DNA from: Cyanobium sp. Cruz-8D1
GTDB taxonomy: Bacteria; Cyanobacteriota; Cyanobacteriia; PCC-6307; Cyanobiaceae
DNA length: 64,000 nucleotides
Assembly (NCBI RefSeq): GCF_024345975.1
Contig: NZ_JAGQCD010000002.1
Coordinates: 1 to 64,000, forward strand
Direction of reading: 5' to 3'
The notes below the pieces were generated by a model. The model made no database searches. It saw only the letters and a program-made list of their open reading frames with translations, and was not told where the DNA came from. A program made the translations under genes and the position numbers. Below are positions 51,112 to 62,530 of this stretch, piece after piece; the stretch's first letter is position 1; each line of letters begins with the position of its first letter.

Positions 51112-51672
51112 TCAGGTGTCCCGGCCCAGGTAGCTGTCGGTGCGGGTGTCGACCTTGATCTTCTCGCCGATGGTGATGAACAGGGGCACCATCACCTGGG
51201 CACCGGTCTCGACGATGGCGGGCTTGGTGCCACCCGTGGCGGTGTCGCCCTTGACACCGGGGTCGGTCTGGGTGACTTCGAGCACCACCGAATTGGGCAG
51301 CTCCACCTCCAGGGGCTTGCCGTTCCAGGAGACGACGCTCACCTCCATGCCTTCCTTGAGGTATTTGCGGCCGTCACCGATCTGCTTGGCGGTCAGACGG
51401 GTCTCCTCATAGGAGGCCATGTCCATGAAGACGTAATCGTCACCTTCCATGTAGGTGTGCTGAAGGGTCGCCTTCTCCAGCTGGGCCTGGGGCATGGTCT
51501 CCCCGGCGCGGAAGGTCTTCTCCACCACGTTGCCGCTCTGCACGCCCTTGAGTTTGGTGCGCACAAAGGCTGACCCCTTGCCGGGCTTGACATGCAGGAA
51601 CTCGACAACGCGCCAGACCTGGCCATCCAGTTCGATCGTTGTGCCGGTACGAAAGTCGTTGCTGGAGATCAT
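51112..51672 (-). CDS. efp: Translation elongation factor P (EF-P)
   Basis: 186 aa. The KOW-like domain I has the loop [16 protein letters not shown], where Lys32 is the tip residue modified in some bacteria. Domains II-III follow ([35 protein letters not shown]). EF-P relieves ribosome stalling at polyproline. The ATG at 51672 gives [10 protein letters not shown], the standard start. A 111-bp gap separates it from the divergent cyclophilin gene. Confidence 0.96.
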   Translation of the reverse strand: MISSNDFRTGTTIELDGQVWRVVEFLHVKPGKGSAFVRTKLKGVQSGNVVEKTFRAGETMPQAQLEKATLQHTYMEGDDYVFMDMASYEETRLTAKQIGDGRKYLKEGMEVSVVSWNGKPLEVELPNSVVLEVTQTDPGVKGDTATGGTKPAIVETGAQVMVPLFITIGEKIKVDTRTDSYLGRDT

Positions 51673-51783
51673 TCCGGCGGATCGGATCGGGGGATTGTAC
51701 GTCTGGCTACAGGCCCGCCCTTGAGCCATGGCAGGGGAGGCCAGGGCCGGTTGTGCCAAAGTCCAGTCAGTCACAAGGGAAGC

Positions 51784-52875
51784 ATGGACCGGCGACGCAG
51801 GCCCTCCGGGTTCACCACCACGCTGGGGGCCAGCCTGGCCCTGCTGCTGACCCTGCTGCTCGCGGTCCCCGCCGCCTGGGCCTACCTGCCCCAGGGCAAC
51901 GCCGTCAGTGATCCCACCGCCCTGCTGCGCAATGCCCTGCCCATCGACCAGGGAGATCTTCAGAAGCTGCAGCACCGGCTGGAGGACACCAGCGACGACC
52001 TGCGGGCCAAGCGCTGGAGCAGCCTGACCGGGTCCGTGCGGCGGGCCGAGTCCCAGCTGGGCAGCAGCCGGGAGCGGATCCTGGCCAGCTTCGATCCCGC
52101 CGACCGGGCCACCGCCGAGGCCCTGCTCAGCGACGCCGGGGTGCATCTGCAGGATCTGGCCGCCGCAGGCGAGGCCCAGGACCGGGACCAGTTCCTGGCG
52201 GCCCGCCGCGAAGCCCTGGCCGACATCGGCCGCGCCGAAGGTCTGCTGGTGGGGCCCTTCCCCTTCGCGATCCCGCCGGAGTTCGATGCCCTGCCGCGGC
52301 TGCTCGGCCGCGCCACCGTGCGGCTGACCACCACCAAAGGCGACCTGATCACCGTCGTGGACGGTTACAACGCGCCCCTCACCGCCGGCGCCTTCGTGGA
52401 TCTGAGCCAACGCGGCTTCTACGACGGCCTGCCGTTCAACCGCGCCGAAGATTTTTACGTGCTGCAGACCGGTGATCCCATCGGCCCGCTGACGGGCTAC
52501 GTGGATCCGGCCACCAAGCAGGAACGCCAGGTGCCCCTGGAAATCAAGGTGCCCGGCGAGGAGGTCCCCTTCTACAACCAGACCTTCGAGGATCTGGGCC
52601 TGTTCAAGGCCGAGCCGGTGCTGCCCTTCGCCAGCAAGGGCACCCTGGGCTGGGCCCACTCCGACGAGGCCCTGGGCGACGGCTCCTCCCAGTTCTTCCT
52701 GTTCCTGTTCGAGCCGGAACTCACCCCCGCCGGCCTCAACCTGATCGACGGGCGCTATGCCGCCTTCGGTTACGTGGTCGAGGGCCTGGACGTGCTTGAG
52801 GAGCTCACCGCCGATGACGGCATCGTCAAGGCAACGGTGATCGAAGGGGCCGACAACCTGCGCCCCCATGCCTGA
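51784..52875 (+). CDS. TLP40/CYP38-like cyclophilin, thylakoid-lumen type, 363 aa
   Basis: The start at 51784 gives a signal peptide: basic MDRRRRPSG, hydrophobic core [16 protein letters not shown], cleavage near residue 34. Residues ~40-170 are a helical bundle ([20 protein letters not shown]) as in TLP40/CYP38. The cyclophilin domain runs from ~177 ([40 protein letters not shown]). This family helps assemble photosystem II and may have little isomerase activity. It overlaps thiL by 8 nt, so the two are likely co-transcribed. Confidence 0.88.
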   Translation: MDRRRRPSGFTTTLGASLALLLTLLLAVPAAWAYLPQGNAVSDPTALLRNALPIDQGDLQKLQHRLEDTSDDLRAKRWSSLTGSVRRAESQLGSSRERILASFDPADRATAEALLSDAGVHLQDLAAAGEAQDRDQFLAARREALADIGRAEGLLVGPFPFAIPPEFDALPRLLGRATVRLTTTKGDLITVVDGYNAPLTAGAFVDLSQRGFYDGLPFNRAEDFYVLQTGDPIGPLTGYVDPATKQERQVPLEIKVPGEEVPFYNQTFEDLGLFKAEPVLPFASKGTLGWAHSDEALGDGSSQFFLFLFEPELTPAGLNLIDGRYAAFGYVVEGLDVLEELTADDGIVKATVIEGADNLRPHA

Positions 52876-53890
52876 GGGGCCGACCCTGGCGGAGCTGGGG
52901 GAAACGGAGCTGATCCGGCGCCTCGGCGCCTTCGCCCCCCGGGGCCAGTTCGGCGATGACGCCGCCCTGCTGGGCCCGGCCCTGCTCGGCCCAAACGGCG
53001 GGGGGGATCTCCAGCTTGTGGTCAACACCGACGTGCTCGTGGAGGACGTCCATTTCAGCGCCACCACGATGGGCGCCAGGGATGTGGGCTGGCGGGCCGC
53101 CGCCGCCAACCTCTCCGATCTGGCGGCCATGGGCTGCCTCGACGCCGTGGGGCTCACCGTGGGCCTGGTGGCCCCGGGCCACACCCCCTGGGCCTGGGTG
53201 GAGGGGGCCTACGCCGGCCTGACGGAGCTGCTGGGCACCCATGGGGGCGTGCTGCTGGGAGGAGACTGCAGCGGCGGTCGTCAGCGGCTGCTGGCGGTCA
53301 CCGCCCTTGGCCGGCTCGGCCACGGCTGCGGCGGGCCGATCCGGCGTGGGGACGGACAGCCAGGCGACCAGCTGGTCTGCACCGGCGTCCACGGCCTCAG
53401 CCGCCTGGGCCTGGCCCTGCTGCGGGGGGAGCCGCTCCCGGACCTGGCGCCGGACGTGCGGGAACGAGCGATCCGTGCCCACCGGCGGCCCGTGCCCCGT
53501 TTCGATGCCGTGGCGGCCCTGGGCTCCAGCCGACCTGAAGCCCTGCCCTGGCGCGTGGCCGGCTGCGACAGCAGCGACGGCCTGGCGGCGGCAGCCACCT
53601 GCCTGGCGGTGGCAAGCGGCTGCACGGCCCTGATCAAGCGCGAAGCACTGCCCCTGGCCGAGGAACTGGAGGGCCTGGCCGCCGCCAAAGACTGGTGCCT
53701 CTGGGGAGGTGAAGATTTCGAACTGGTGCTGGCCCTGGAGCCGGCCTGGGCGACAGCCCTGGCGGACAAACTGCCCGGCAGCCGCTGCATCGGCGCTCTG
53801 GAGGCCCCCCGTGTGGCTGGCCCCCTGGCCTGGTCGAACAGGGGAGGCGCGATCACCCCCCCTTCAGCCAGCTTCCAGCATTTCAGCTGA
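52868..53890 (+). CDS. thiL: Thiamine-monophosphate kinase (ThiL)
   Basis: 340 aa. Phosphorylates TMP to thiamine diphosphate. Motifs: FGDDAALLG (ATP/metal aspartates) near residue 30, [12 protein letters not shown] near 55, [21 protein letters not shown], and [15 protein letters not shown] near residue 238. The ATG overlaps the cyclophilin gene by 8 nt. It converges on gap2 with only 15 nt between stops. Confidence 0.95.
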   Translation: MPEGPTLAELGETELIRRLGAFAPRGQFGDDAALLGPALLGPNGGGDLQLVVNTDVLVEDVHFSATTMGARDVGWRAAAANLSDLAAMGCLDAVGLTVGLVAPGHTPWAWVEGAYAGLTELLGTHGGVLLGGDCSGGRQRLLAVTALGRLGHGCGGPIRRGDGQPGDQLVCTGVHGLSRLGLALLRGEPLPDLAPDVRERAIRAHRRPVPRFDAVAALGSSRPEALPWRVAGCDSSDGLAAAATCLAVASGCTALIKREALPLAEELEGLAAAKDWCLWGGEDFELVLALEPAWATALADKLPGSRCIGALEAPRVAGPLAWSNRGGAITPPSASFQHFS

Positions 53891-53905
53891 ACCCAGCGCG
53901 CAGAC

Positions 53906-54928
53906 TCACTTCCAGTTGCGGGCCACCACTTCGGCCAGGTCGACGACGCGCTGGCTGTAGCCCCACTCGTTGTCGTACCAGGCAATCACCTTGACCATGT
54001 TGTCGCCCATCACCAGGGTGAGGTCGGCATCCACGATCGTGGATTCATCGGTGCCGGCGTGATCGGTGGAGACCAGGGGCAGATCGCAGTACTTGATGAT
54101 CCCCTTCATCCCGTTCATGGAGGATTCCTGGAGAACGGCATTGACTTCTTCCTTGGTGGTGCCGCGACTCACTTCAAGGACGAGGTCGACCACTGAAACG
54201 TTGGGGGTGGGCACGCGCATGGCAATGCCGTTGAGCTTGCCCTTCATCGGCGGGTAAACAAGGGCCACGGCCGTGGCGGCGCCGGTGGAGGTGGGGACGA
54301 TGTTGACGGCGGCGGCGCGGGCACGGCGCAGATCGCGATGGCTGGCATCGAGGATGCGCTGGTCACCGGTGTAGCTGTGGGTGGTGGTCATCATGCCCTT
54401 GACGATCCCAAAGCTCTGGTCGAGAACTTTGACGATCGGCGCCATGCAGTTGGTGGTGCAACTGGCATTGCTGATGATGTCAAAATCTTCGTGGCGGTAC
54501 TGGTCGGCGTTCACGCCCACCACGAAGGTGCCGACGCCTTCCCCCTTGCCCGGAGCCGTGATCAGCACCTTGCTGGCGCCGGCCTCAATGTGCTTTCCAG
54601 CGCCTTTCTGGTCGATGAAGACGCCGGTGGCTTCGATCACCAGATCCACACCCCACTCCTTCCAGGGAAGGTTGAGGGGATTGCGATCAGAGAAACATTT
54701 GATCGGCTTGCCGTTGACGACGATGGTGTCGTCGGTGTAGCTCACTTCCGCGTTGCGGATGTGGCCAAGCATCGTGTCGTACTGGAGCAGGTGGGCGTTG
54801 GTCTTCGGATCGGACGTGTCGTTCAGACCGACAACTTCGATGCCGGTGTTCTCACCGCGGCTGAGCCAGCAGCGCATGAAGTTCCGACCGATTCGGCCAA
54901 ATCCATTGATCGCAACGCGCAAGGTCAT
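53906..54928 (-). CDS. gap2: Glyceraldehyde-3-phosphate dehydrogenase, photosynthetic type (Gap2)
   Basis: 340 aa. N-terminal [13 protein letters not shown] Rossmann start, catalytic cysteine in [12 protein letters not shown], His in [11 protein letters not shown], and C-terminal [11 protein letters not shown]. The choice of Gap2, the Calvin-cycle and gluconeogenic form using NADPH or NADH, rests on length, the [10 protein letters not shown] segment and the overall cyanobacterial sequence style. It reads leftward from a 177-bp region shared with murC. Confidence 0.93.
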   Translation of the reverse strand: MTLRVAINGFGRIGRNFMRCWLSRGENTGIEVVGLNDTSDPKTNAHLLQYDTMLGHIRNAEVSYTDDTIVVNGKPIKCFSDRNPLNLPWKEWGVDLVIEATGVFIDQKGAGKHIEAGASKVLITAPGKGEGVGTFVVGVNADQYRHEDFDIISNASCTTNCMAPIVKVLDQSFGIVKGMMTTTHSYTGDQRILDASHRDLRRARAAAVNIVPTSTGAATAVALVYPPMKGKLNGIAMRVPTPNVSVVDLVLEVSRGTTKEEVNAVLQESSMNGMKGIIKYCDLPLVSTDHAGTDESTIVDADLTLVMGDNMVKVIAWYDNEWGYSQRVVDLAEVVARNWK

Positions 54929-54974
54929 GGCAGAAAGCGGTGGAACCCGCTAGCAAGGAGGGTTTTGGCTGCCG

Positions 54975-54980
54975 ATCATA
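54975..54980 (-). promoter_or_regulatory. Probable -10 element upstream of gap2
   Basis: On the minus strand a TATGAT hexamer lies about 47 bp before the gap2 start, in the divergent gap2-murC region. No good -35 was seen at 17 bp, which is common in cyanobacteria. Assigned by eye. Confidence 0.42.
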
Positions 54981-55105
54981 CAGAAATGGGGTCCTGGTCT
55001 TTCCCGCAGCCACAGGCCCCGGATCGGACGGTCGGCAAAGCGCAGTATCCCGCAAAGGGGGGTGGGGGGACCTGCCGTTATTTTCGGCAAGGCCTGGAGT
55101 CCCCC

Positions 55106-56569
55106 TTGATCCCAAAGCTTGATCGCCGTCAGCCGCTCCATTTCATCGGGGCCGGTGGGATTGGCATGTCCGCCCTGGCGGGGATCCTGGCGGAACGGGG
55201 CTTCCTGGTGAGCGGCTCCGATCCCCGTCCCAGCCCGGTGCTGGAGCGGCTGCGGACCGCTGGGGTGCGGGTCTTCCAGGAGCAGACCGCCGCCACCATC
55301 GCCGCGGTGATGGCTGGGCTGGAGGAAACCCAGGGCGGAGCCGAGTCGGCCCTTCTCGTGGTGATCAGCTCAGCGGTGCCCGCCGCCAATGAGGAACTGG
55401 CCGAGGCGCGACGGCGCGGACTGGCGATCGTGCACCGCTCCGACGTGCTGGCGGCCCTGATCAACGACCAGCCCTCGATCGCCGTGGCCGGCAGCCACGG
55501 CAAAACCACCACCAGCACCCTGATCGCCACCTTGCTGGAGGCCGTCGGCGAGGATCCCACCGCCGTGATCGGCGGCATCGTGCCGGCCTTCGGCAGCAAC
55601 GGCCGCCATGGCCAGGGGCTGTTGCTGGTGGCGGAAGCCGACGAATCGGACGGCTCCCTGGTGAAGTTCACCCCCCGGCTCGGGCTGCTCACCAACGTCG
55701 AACTCGACCACACCGACCATTACCTGGACCTGGCCTCCCTGGTGGCCACCCTGCAGCGCTTCGCCAGCGGCTGCACGACCCTGCTGGCCAACCGGGACTG
55801 CCCGGTCCTGCACGAGCACTTCGAAGCCACCAGCTGGTGGTCGACCCGCAGCGGCGAGGCCGTGGAGTTCGCCGCCATCCCCCTGGAGGAGCGGGGTGAC
55901 GGCACCCTGGCCACCTGGTACGAGCACGGGGTGAGCCTGGGCACCCTGGAGGTGCCCCTGCCTGGCCGCCACAACCTGAGCAACACCGTGGCGGCGATGG
56001 CGGCCTGCCGCCTTGAGGGCGTGCCCTTCGCGGACCTGCGCCAGGCGGTGGCGAGCCTGCGTCCCCCCGGGCGCCGCTTCGACTGCCGCGGCCTCTGGCA
56101 GGACCGGGCGATCGTCGACGACTACGCCCACCATCCCAGCGAAGTGGCGGCCACCCTCGCCATGGCCCGGCTGATGGTGGAGAGCGGCCGCAGCCCACTG
56201 CCGCTGGTGCCCCGCCGGCTAGTGGCGGTGTTCCAGCCCCATCGGTACACCCGCACCGCCCAGTTCCTGGACGACTTCGCCGCCGCCCTGACCCACGCCG
56301 ATGCGGTGCTGCTGGCACCCCTCTACGCCGCCGGCGAGGCCCCGATGGCAGGGATCTCCAGCCCGGCCCTCGCCGAGGCGCTGCGGGCCCTCGCTCCCGA
56401 CCTGCCGGTGGCGGTGGCGGCCAGCATGGAGGCGCTGGCGGAGCTGGTGTCCAGCAGCACCGGCCCGGGCGACCTGGTGCTGGCCATGGGGGCCGGCGAC
56501 ATCAACAGCCTCTGGGAGCGCCTGGGGGCCTTTGATGAACGCGAACATCCCTCGGCACTGGTGGCCTGA
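55106..56569 (+). CDS. murC: UDP-N-acetylmuramate-L-alanine ligase (MurC)
   Basis: 487 aa. A TTG start at 55106 is chosen because GGAG lies about 7 nt upstream and it yields [20 protein letters not shown], the normal MurC N-terminus; the open frame upstream is antisense to gap2. ATP site [10 protein letters not shown], catalytic region [11 protein letters not shown] with [12 protein letters not shown], and C-terminal DYAHHPSEV with FQPHRYTRT. It adds L-Ala to UDP-MurNAc in the cytoplasm. Followed by murB with a 35-nt overlap. Confidence 0.94.
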   Translation: MIPKLDRRQPLHFIGAGGIGMSALAGILAERGFLVSGSDPRPSPVLERLRTAGVRVFQEQTAATIAAVMAGLEETQGGAESALLVVISSAVPAANEELAEARRRGLAIVHRSDVLAALINDQPSIAVAGSHGKTTTSTLIATLLEAVGEDPTAVIGGIVPAFGSNGRHGQGLLLVAEADESDGSLVKFTPRLGLLTNVELDHTDHYLDLASLVATLQRFASGCTTLLANRDCPVLHEHFEATSWWSTRSGEAVEFAAIPLEERGDGTLATWYEHGVSLGTLEVPLPGRHNLSNTVAAMAACRLEGVPFADLRQAVASLRPPGRRFDCRGLWQDRAIVDDYAHHPSEVAATLAMARLMVESGRSPLPLVPRRLVAVFQPHRYTRTAQFLDDFAAALTHADAVLLAPLYAAGEAPMAGISSPALAEALRALAPDLPVAVAASMEALAELVSSSTGPGDLVLAMGAGDINSLWERLGAFDEREHPSALVA

Positions 56570-57467
56570 GGGGATGGTCACGGCCCCATCCAGCCAACCG
56601 CGTCCATCGGTCTCCCTGCGGGAGTTCACCACCTGGAAGGTCGGGGGGCCCGCCGCCTGGTTCGCCGAACCCGCCGACCAGGAGGCCCTGATCACCCACG
56701 CCGCCTGGGCGGCGGCCGCGGGCCTGCCCTTCCGCTGCATCGGCGCTGGCTCCAACCTGCTGATTGCCGACAGCGGCCTTGAAGGCCTCACCCTCTGCAA
56801 CCGCCGCCTGCAGGGCAGCCGCCTGGATCCCGGTGAGGGCTGGGTGGAAGCGGAGGCGGGCGAGCCCATCCCGACCCTGGCCCGCAAGGCCGCCCGCAGC
56901 GGCCTGCGGGGGCTGGAGTGGGCCGTGGGCATTCCTGGCACGGTGGGTGGGGCCGTGGTGATGAACGCCGGCGCCCAGGGGGGCTGCACCGCCGAGTGGC
57001 TCGCCTCGGTGTGGGTGCTGGATCCGCGCAGGCCCGAGGCCCCCTTCCGCCTGGAGGCCGCCGATCTGGCCTTCGCCTACCGCCACAGCCGACTACAGGA
57101 GGAGCCCCTGCTGGTGCTCTCGGCCCGGTTCCGGCTGGAGCCCGGCCACGACCCGGCCACCCTCACGGCCCGCACCAGCGCCAACCTGCACAGCCGCACC
57201 AGCAGCCAGCCCTACCAGCAACCCAGCTGCGGCAGCGTGTTCCGCAACCCGGAGCCGCTCAAGGCGGGCCAGCTGATCGAATCCCTTGGCCTCAAGGGGC
57301 TGAGCATCGGCGAGGCCCAGGTGTCGCCGATCCACGCCAACTTCATCGTCAACACCGGCTCCGCCACCGCCGCCGACATCGACGCCCTGATCGGGCTGGT
57401 GCAGCAGCGGGTGCTGGAAGGCTGCGGCGTGCGCCTGCATCCAGAAGTCAAACGGCTGGGGTTCTAG
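56535..57467 (+). CDS. murB: UDP-N-acetylenolpyruvoylglucosamine reductase (MurB)
   Basis: 310 aa. FAD-binding residues in [12 protein letters not shown] and [12 protein letters not shown], the active-site region [38 protein letters not shown] and a C-terminal HPEVKRLGF. It forms UDP-MurNAc, the substrate of MurC. The ATG at 56535 overlaps murC; an ATG at 56577 just after the murC stop is an alternative. murC-murB-ybaB appear to form one operon. Confidence 0.94.
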   Translation: MNANIPRHWWPEGMVTAPSSQPRPSVSLREFTTWKVGGPAAWFAEPADQEALITHAAWAAAAGLPFRCIGAGSNLLIADSGLEGLTLCNRRLQGSRLDPGEGWVEAEAGEPIPTLARKAARSGLRGLEWAVGIPGTVGGAVVMNAGAQGGCTAEWLASVWVLDPRRPEAPFRLEAADLAFAYRHSRLQEEPLLVLSARFRLEPGHDPATLTARTSANLHSRTSSQPYQQPSCGSVFRNPEPLKAGQLIESLGLKGLSIGEAQVSPIHANFIVNTGSATAADIDALIGLVQQRVLEGCGVRLHPEVKRLGF

Positions 57468-57494
57468 CCTGAGCTCCTACGTTGACCCTCTGGC

Positions 57495-57836
57495 ATGGCC
57501 GGCTTCGGACTTCCCAACTTCGGACAGCTGACCGAGGCCTTCCGCAAGGCCCAGCAGATTCAGCAGGACGCCCAGAAGCTCCAGGAAGAGCTTGATGCGA
57601 TGGAGCTGCAGGGCAGCGATCCCGAGGGCCGCGCCAGTGTCTGGCTCACCGGCAACCAGCAGCCCCTGCGGGTGGCGCTGAGCCCCGAGCTGCTCGGCGA
57701 ACCCGCCGAAACCGTGGAAGCGGCCGTGTTGGCGGCCCTTTGCAACGCCTACGAGCTCTCCACCACCACCATGCGCGAACGGATGGAAACCCTCACCGGT
57801 GGCCTGGATCTCAATCTTCCCGGTCTGGGGAACTGA
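57495..57836 (+). CDS. ybaB: YbaB/EbfC-family nucleoid-associated protein, 113 aa
   Basis: N-terminal helix [20 protein letters not shown] is followed by a three-stranded part ([20 protein letters not shown]) and a C-terminal helix, the dimeric tweezer fold that binds DNA. It starts 27 nt after the murB stop and overlaps the 3' end of rsgA (other strand) by 26 nt. Confidence 0.88.
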   Translation: MAGFGLPNFGQLTEAFRKAQQIQQDAQKLQEELDAMELQGSDPEGRASVWLTGNQQPLRVALSPELLGEPAETVEAAVLAALCNAYELSTTTMRERMETLTGGLDLNLPGLGN

Positions 57837-58884
57837 CGTCCCCATCCAGCGCCGTCAGGTTCTGCTCCAGCGCCTGACGCCGGGTGCTGCGGGAGGAACG
57901 GCGCAGCTGGGGATTGAGCAGGGGCTCGAGGCGGTCGCCCCGCTGACGCAGGCCGCCATCCCCCGCCCGCGTCTGACTGGCGCGGGAGCGGGCCCCCGCC
58001 AGGGCCTCCACCTCCTCCAGGCAGCGGCCGTAGATCGCGTAGCGGTCCCAGGTGTCCCCCACGGCACAGCCGGGATCCCCCTGGTGGCGGCAATTGGCGA
58101 AACGGCACGGGGAGGCCCTGAGCCGGGCCAGCAGCTCCGGGAAGGCCGCCGCGAGGCTGTGGGGGTCACCGGGCAGGGCGGGGGTGTTGAAGCCCGGTGA
58201 ATCGGCGACCAGGGCCCCCGGAGCCAGCGCAAACAGTTCGACATGCCGTGTGGTGTGGCGTCCCCGGCGCAGCCGTCCGGACACGGCGGCGACGCGCAGC
58301 TCCAGGGCGGGGGCCAGGGCATTGAGCAGGCTGCTCTTGCCCACCCCTGAGGGGCCACAGAGCACGGCGATGCCCGGCTGCCCCAGGTGGCTCCGCAGCG
58401 CCGCCAGCCCCGCCCCGGTGCGCGTGGAGATCGCCAGGGTGGCGTAGCCCCAGCCCTCCAGCCGGCGGCACCAGGCCTCCACCTCCGCCGCCGGCAGCAG
58501 GTCCGCCTTGCTCAGCACCACCTGCACCGGCTGGCCGGTGGCCTCCGCGGTGATCAGGAACCGGCTGAGCTGCAGGGGGTCGAGGCCCGGCTCGGCCATG
58601 GCCACCACCACCACCACCCGGCTGACGTTGGCGACAGCTGGCCGCTCCAGCAGATTGTGGCGGGGCTCCAAGCCCACCACCGACCCCCGCCGCGCCCGCC
58701 AGTCGATGGACGCCACCGTCACCCGGTCTCCGACGCACACCTGCAGACCGCTCTTGTCGAGCCGGGAGCGGCGGGTGCACAGCAGGCGGCCCTCGTCGCC
58801 GAGCTCGGAGGGCTCCTCAAGAGCCACCAGGCAGTAGTTGGCCTGCAGGGCCACCACCCGACCCGGCAGCGGCTCAGCCCCCAT
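57811..58884 (-). CDS. rsgA: Ribosome small-subunit-dependent GTPase RsgA
   Basis: 357 aa from the ATG at 58884. An OB-fold N-terminus ([16 protein letters not shown]) is followed by a circularly permuted GTPase with order G4 [10 protein letters not shown]1 [14 protein letters not shown]3 VADSPGFN, and a zinc site [16 protein letters not shown]. It checks maturation of the 30S subunit. It overlaps the tusA-like gene by 11 nt, being the last gene of grpE-dnaJ-tusA-like-rsgA. Confidence 0.93.
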   Translation of the reverse strand: MGAEPLPGRVVALQANYCLVALEEPSELGDEGRLLCTRRSRLDKSGLQVCVGDRVTVASIDWRARRGSVVGLEPRHNLLERPAVANVSRVVVVVAMAEPGLDPLQLSRFLITAEATGQPVQVVLSKADLLPAAEVEAWCRRLEGWGYATLAISTRTGAGLAALRSHLGQPGIAVLCGPSGVGKSSLLNALAPALELRVAAVSGRLRRGRHTTRHVELFALAPGALVADSPGFNTPALPGDPHSLAAAFPELLARLRASPCRFANCRHQGDPGCAVGDTWDRYAIYGRCLEEVEALAGARSRASQTRAGDGGLRQRGDRLEPLLNPQLRRSSRSTRRQALEQNLTALDGDVSSPDRED

Positions 58885-59119
58885 CCCGTCGCACCAGAAG
58901 CCGAACCCCCTCCCCTGCCGCGAACGGCGAGGGGACGACCGCCTGCACCGTGTGACCCTCGGAGCGCAGACCTTCAGCCACCATCTGCTCCGGTTCACCT
59001 GGATCCAGGTCGATCTGGAGCCAGCCCCCCGATGGCAGCGTTTCCAGTGCCAGGCGTGCCCGGATGAAGTTGACCGGGCAGGCGGTGCCCCGCAGATCGA
59101 GGGCCACCGGGTCGTTCAA
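58874..59119 (-). CDS. TusA/SirA-like sulfur-carrier family protein, 81 aa
   Basis: Small two-layer fold with the diagnostic [18 protein letters not shown] (Cys-Pro at ~14-15) and a central [18 protein letters not shown]. The Cys would accept persulfide sulfur. The ATG overlaps the dnaJ stop (ATGA). This gene's place after dnaJ is usual for cyanobacteria; its exact sulfur-transfer target is unknown. Confidence 0.85.
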   Translation of the reverse strand: MNDPVALDLRGTACPVNFIRARLALETLPSGGWLQIDLDPGEPEQMVAEGLRSEGHTVQAVVPSPFAAGEGVRLLVRRDGG

Positions 59120-60240
59120 CCGAAGAGGCCGCCGAACAGGCCGCTCTTGTGGTGGTGGCGTTGGCCCTTGCTGGTGTGGTGGCCGGCGAGTTGCTCGAGC
59201 AGTTGCCGCTCCTCACCGTTGAGCTTGGTGGGCAGCTGCACCTTGATGGTGAACTGGTGATTGCCGCGGGCCACCGGATTGCCCAGGCGCGGAATTCCCT
59301 TGCCCTGCATGGTGATCACGGCCCCGGGCTGGGTGCCGGGGGGGATCTCCAGCGGCTCCTGACCGTCGACGGTCTCCACCTCGATCGTGTCGCCCAGGAT
59401 CGCCTGGAGGTAGTTGAGCGACACCTCGGAATGGATCGTGACGCCATCCCGGCGCAGGTGGGGGTGGGCCTGGACCGTGAGAAAGACGTAGAGATCACCC
59501 GCCGGGCCGCCCCGCTGGCCGGCGTTGCCCTCCTGGCCGACCCGCAGCCGGGTGCCCGAGTCGACACCGGCAGGGATGTTGATGCGCAGCTTCTTGCGCA
59601 CCTGCTGCAGGCCCTGACCGCCGCAGGCGGAACAGGGATCGGCAATCACCTGGCCAGTGCCTTCGCAGGTGGGGCACGGCGCCACCTGGGTGAAGTTGCC
59701 GAAGGGGGTCCGGGTGGCCCGTCGCACCTGACCGGCGCCGCCGCAGGTGCCGCAGGTGGTGGGGCCGCTGCCCGCCTTGGCCCCCGAGCCGCTGCAGGTG
59801 GTGCAGGTCTCGAGGTGGCGGATCTGGACGTCCTTTTCGCTGCCGAAGACGGCCTCGCTGAAGCTGATGGTGAGATCGAGGCGCAGATCGTCGCCCTGGC
59901 GCGGTCCGCGGCGACGTGCGCCACCGGCGGCGGCGCCGCCGGCCCCACCGAAGCCACTGAAGAAAGTTTCGAACAGGTCGGCGAAGCCCCCCATATCGCC
60001 CATGTCGGGCATGCCGCCGCCACCGCCCAGGCCGGCCTCGCCGAACTGGTCGTACCGGGCCCGGGCCTGGGGATCGCTGAGCACTTCGTAGGCCCGGCCG
60101 ATCTCCTTGAAGCGATCCTCTGCCGCCGGATCCTTGTTGACATCCGGGTGGTATTGACGGGCCAGACGCCGGTAGGCCTTCTTGAGGCTGTCGGCATCCA
60201 CATCCCGGCCGACACCGAGCAGCTCGTAGTAATCGGCCAT
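59116..60240 (-). CDS. dnaJ: Chaperone protein DnaJ (type I)
   Basis: 374 aa. J domain with HPD at ~32-34 ([12 protein letters not shown]), a Gly-rich linker ([12 protein letters not shown]), and four zinc repeats ([44 protein letters not shown]) followed by the C-terminal substrate domains. Works with DnaK and GrpE. It begins at the grpE stop with a 1-nt overlap. Confidence 0.96.
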   Translation of the reverse strand: MADYYELLGVGRDVDADSLKKAYRRLARQYHPDVNKDPAAEDRFKEIGRAYEVLSDPQARARYDQFGEAGLGGGGGMPDMGDMGGFADLFETFFSGFGGAGGAAAGGARRRGPRQGDDLRLDLTISFSEAVFGSEKDVQIRHLETCTTCSGSGAKAGSGPTTCGTCGGAGQVRRATRTPFGNFTQVAPCPTCEGTGQVIADPCSACGGQGLQQVRKKLRINIPAGVDSGTRLRVGQEGNAGQRGGPAGDLYVFLTVQAHPHLRRDGVTIHSEVSLNYLQAILGDTIEVETVDGQEPLEIPPGTQPGAVITMQGKGIPRLGNPVARGNHQFTIKVQLPTKLNGEERQLLEQLAGHHTSKGQRHHHKSGLFGGLFG

Positions 60241-60959
60241 CAGTCGGACTGCCCCTCACTGGGGGGAGCCGAGACTGCGGTGGGGCTGGTGCCGCCGGAA
60301 GGGCCGGGGCCCATCGACACCTTGACCAAGGCGTGCCTGAGCACGCGTCCATCGAGGTGATAGCCCCGTTGCAGCTCCTCGATCACCACATCCTCCGGGT
60401 GTTGCTCACTGGGTTCGCGCAGCACGGCTTCATGAAGGCTGGGATCGAAGGGTTCCCCTTCCACCCGCATCGGCGAAACCCCCAGCTGCTTGAACACATC
60501 AACCAATTGTTTATAGAGGTTCTGATAGCTGCGATGCAGGCTCTGGGCCTCTTCGCTTTGGGGATTGAGCTGCTGGCGGGCCCGGTCGAAGTTGTCGACC
60601 ACCGGCAGGATCTCGGTGAGGGTCGTGCAGGTGATGTGCAGGCGCTGATCCTCCTTGTCGCGGCTCTGGCGCTTGCGGAAGTTGTCGAAGTCGGCGGCGA
60701 TGCGCATGTACTGGCCCCGCAGCGACTCGTTCTCGCTGCGCAGGGCGGCCAGTTCGGCCTCGAGCTGGCCGAGGCGCTCAGAAGGCTCTGCGTCGGGGGA
60801 TGGCGGGGCCTGGGAACCCTGATCAGCCGCCGTCCCGGCCGCGTCGGCGTCGGGGGGCGCCTGCAGGGTCTCGAGGAGCGCCTCCACCCGGGCCGCGTCG
60901 ACCGCGCCCTCCCGGGGATCGATCTGTTCCTCATGCGGGGGAGTGATGTCGCCGGTCAT
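60240..60959 (-). CDS. grpE: Nucleotide exchange factor GrpE
   Basis: 239 aa. A long acidic N-terminus leads to the coiled coil ([20 protein letters not shown]), [31 protein letters not shown], and the beta domain [31 protein letters not shown]. Releases ADP from DnaK. The ATG at 60959 is used; upstream in-frame sequence is antisense to pilB. First gene of the leftward grpE-dnaJ operon. Confidence 0.95.
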   Translation of the reverse strand: MTGDITPPHEEQIDPREGAVDAARVEALLETLQAPPDADAAGTAADQGSQAPPSPDAEPSERLGQLEAELAALRSENESLRGQYMRIAADFDNFRKRQSRDKEDQRLHITCTTLTEILPVVDNFDRARQQLNPQSEEAQSLHRSYQNLYKQLVDVFKQLGVSPMRVEGEPFDPSLHEAVLREPSEQHPEDVVIEELQRGYHLDGRVLRHALVKVSMGPGPSGGTSPTAVSAPPSEGQSD

Positions 60960-61068
60960 GCGTTCTGGCAGGGATGTCAGATCCAGGTATGTTGAATGCC
61001 AGGTAGCCCTCTCCACAAGCGGTGGAAGCCCGCACCTCGGCCCCAGGCTTCGCTCCCGATCTCCGTCG

Positions 61069-62526
61069 ATGCCATCAGAAGGTCTCACCCAGCGTCCGCA
61101 GGTCACCGGCGTGGAGCACACGTCCCTGTTCCGCGATCTCGACCTGGGCCAGGCTGCCACCCCTGGCGGCCAGATCGCACCGGAAACCGAGGACCTCGAA
61201 GCCAGCGGCACCGGCGAGGGGATTTCCCCGGTGATGAGCCTGGTGGACCGGATCCTGGTCGAGTCACTCACCACCGGCGCCAGTGACATCCACGTCGAAC
61301 CGCAGGAAGACGGCCTGCTGATCCGTTTCCGCCAGGACGGCGTCCTGCGCAGCATCGACAAGCTGCCCCGCACCCTGATCCCGGCGGTGACCTCTCGCTT
61401 CAAGATCATGGCCGACCTGGACATCGCCGAGCGGCGGATGCCCCAGGACGGCAGGATTCGCCGCACCTTCCGTGAGCGCACAATCGATTTTCGGGTCAGC
61501 ACTCTGCCGGGCCGTTACGGCGAGAAGGTGGTGCTGCGGCTGCTCGACAGCGGCGCCACCCAGCTGGGCCTGGACAGCCTGATCACCGACAACGAGGCCA
61601 GGGAAACCCTGCGGGACATCGGCTCCAAGCCCTTCGGCATGATCCTGGTCACCGGACCCACCGGCTCCGGCAAATCCACCACCCTTTACGCCCTGCTCTC
61701 GGAGCGCAACGACCCCACAATCAACATCTCCACGGTCGAAGACCCGATCGAGTACACCCTTCGGGGCATCACCCAGACCCAGGTGAACCGGGAGAAGGGC
61801 TACGACTTCAGCCTTGCCCTGCGCGCTTTCATGCGGCAGGACCCGGACGTGCTGCTGGTGGGGGAGACCCGCGACCTGGAAACCGCCCGCACGGCCATTG
61901 AGGCGGCCCTGACCGGCCACCTGGTGCTCACCACCCTGCACTGCAACGACGCCGCCAGCGCCTTCGCCCGGCTCGATGAGATGGGGATGGAGCCCTTCCT
62001 GGTGAGCGCTTCGCTGCTGGGGGTGGTGTCCCAGCGCCTGCTGCGCCGCCTGTGCAGCGAGTGCCGCCTCTCCTACCACCCACACCAAGGCGAGCTTGCC
62101 CGGTTCGGCCTGGTGGCCTCCGATGAGAGCGACATCACCTTCTACCGCGCCAACACGGTGTCGCCGGGCTCAGAGGGCTGCTGCTGCACCTGCCAGGGGC
62201 GGGGCTACAAGGGCCGGGTGGGGGTCTACGAGATCCTGCGCATGAACGAGACCCTCTCCGCCGCCGTGGCCAAGCGGTCGACGACCGAGGAGCTGCGCCG
62301 CCTGGCCCTGGAAAGCGGTATGAAAACCCTGCTGGGCTATGGCCTTGACCTGGTGCGGCAGGGGCTGACCACTCTTGAAGAGGTGGAGCGGATGCTGCTC
62401 ACCGACACGGGCCTGGAATCGGAGCGGCGGGCCCGGGCCCTGAGCACCCTCACCTGCCGCAGCTGCGGGGCCGGGCTTGAGGACGAATGGTTGGAATGTC
62501 CCTACTGCCTGAGCGTTCGGAGCTGA
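61069..62526 (+). CDS. pilB: Type IV pilus extension ATPase PilB (GspE family), 485 aa
   Basis: Walker [10 protein letters not shown] near 195-203, the Asp box VEDPIEY, Walker B-like [12 protein letters not shown] and His box LTTLHCND. A CxxC pair (CSEC ... CTCQGRG) forms the usual zinc site near 325-385. It lacks the long N-terminal MshEN part of larger PilB proteins. It also has a terminal second zinc ribbon ([18 protein letters not shown]), which is unusual. The ATG at 61069 is used; an upstream in-frame extension to 60943 overlaps grpE and is unlikely. Followed by pilT after 4 nt. Confidence 0.9.
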   Translation: MPSEGLTQRPQVTGVEHTSLFRDLDLGQAATPGGQIAPETEDLEASGTGEGISPVMSLVDRILVESLTTGASDIHVEPQEDGLLIRFRQDGVLRSIDKLPRTLIPAVTSRFKIMADLDIAERRMPQDGRIRRTFRERTIDFRVSTLPGRYGEKVVLRLLDSGATQLGLDSLITDNEARETLRDIGSKPFGMILVTGPTGSGKSTTLYALLSERNDPTINISTVEDPIEYTLRGITQTQVNREKGYDFSLALRAFMRQDPDVLLVGETRDLETARTAIEAALTGHLVLTTLHCNDAASAFARLDEMGMEPFLVSASLLGVVSQRLLRRLCSECRLSYHPHQGELARFGLVASDESDITFYRANTVSPGSEGCCCTCQGRGYKGRVGVYEILRMNETLSAAVAKRSTTEELRRLALESGMKTLLGYGLDLVRQGLTTLEEVERMLLTDTGLESERRARALSTLTCRSCGAGLEDEWLECPYCLSVRS

Positions 62527-62530
62527 GCCC

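Noticed and set aside
51112-53184. A 690-codon minus-strand frame ending in EF-P
   Set aside because: Only the last 186 codons are EF-P; the rest is antisense to the cyclophilin and thiL genes.
54338-55105. N-terminal extension of MurC to 54338
   Set aside because: Antisense to gap2; the TTG at 55106 with GGAG gives the normal MurC N-terminus.
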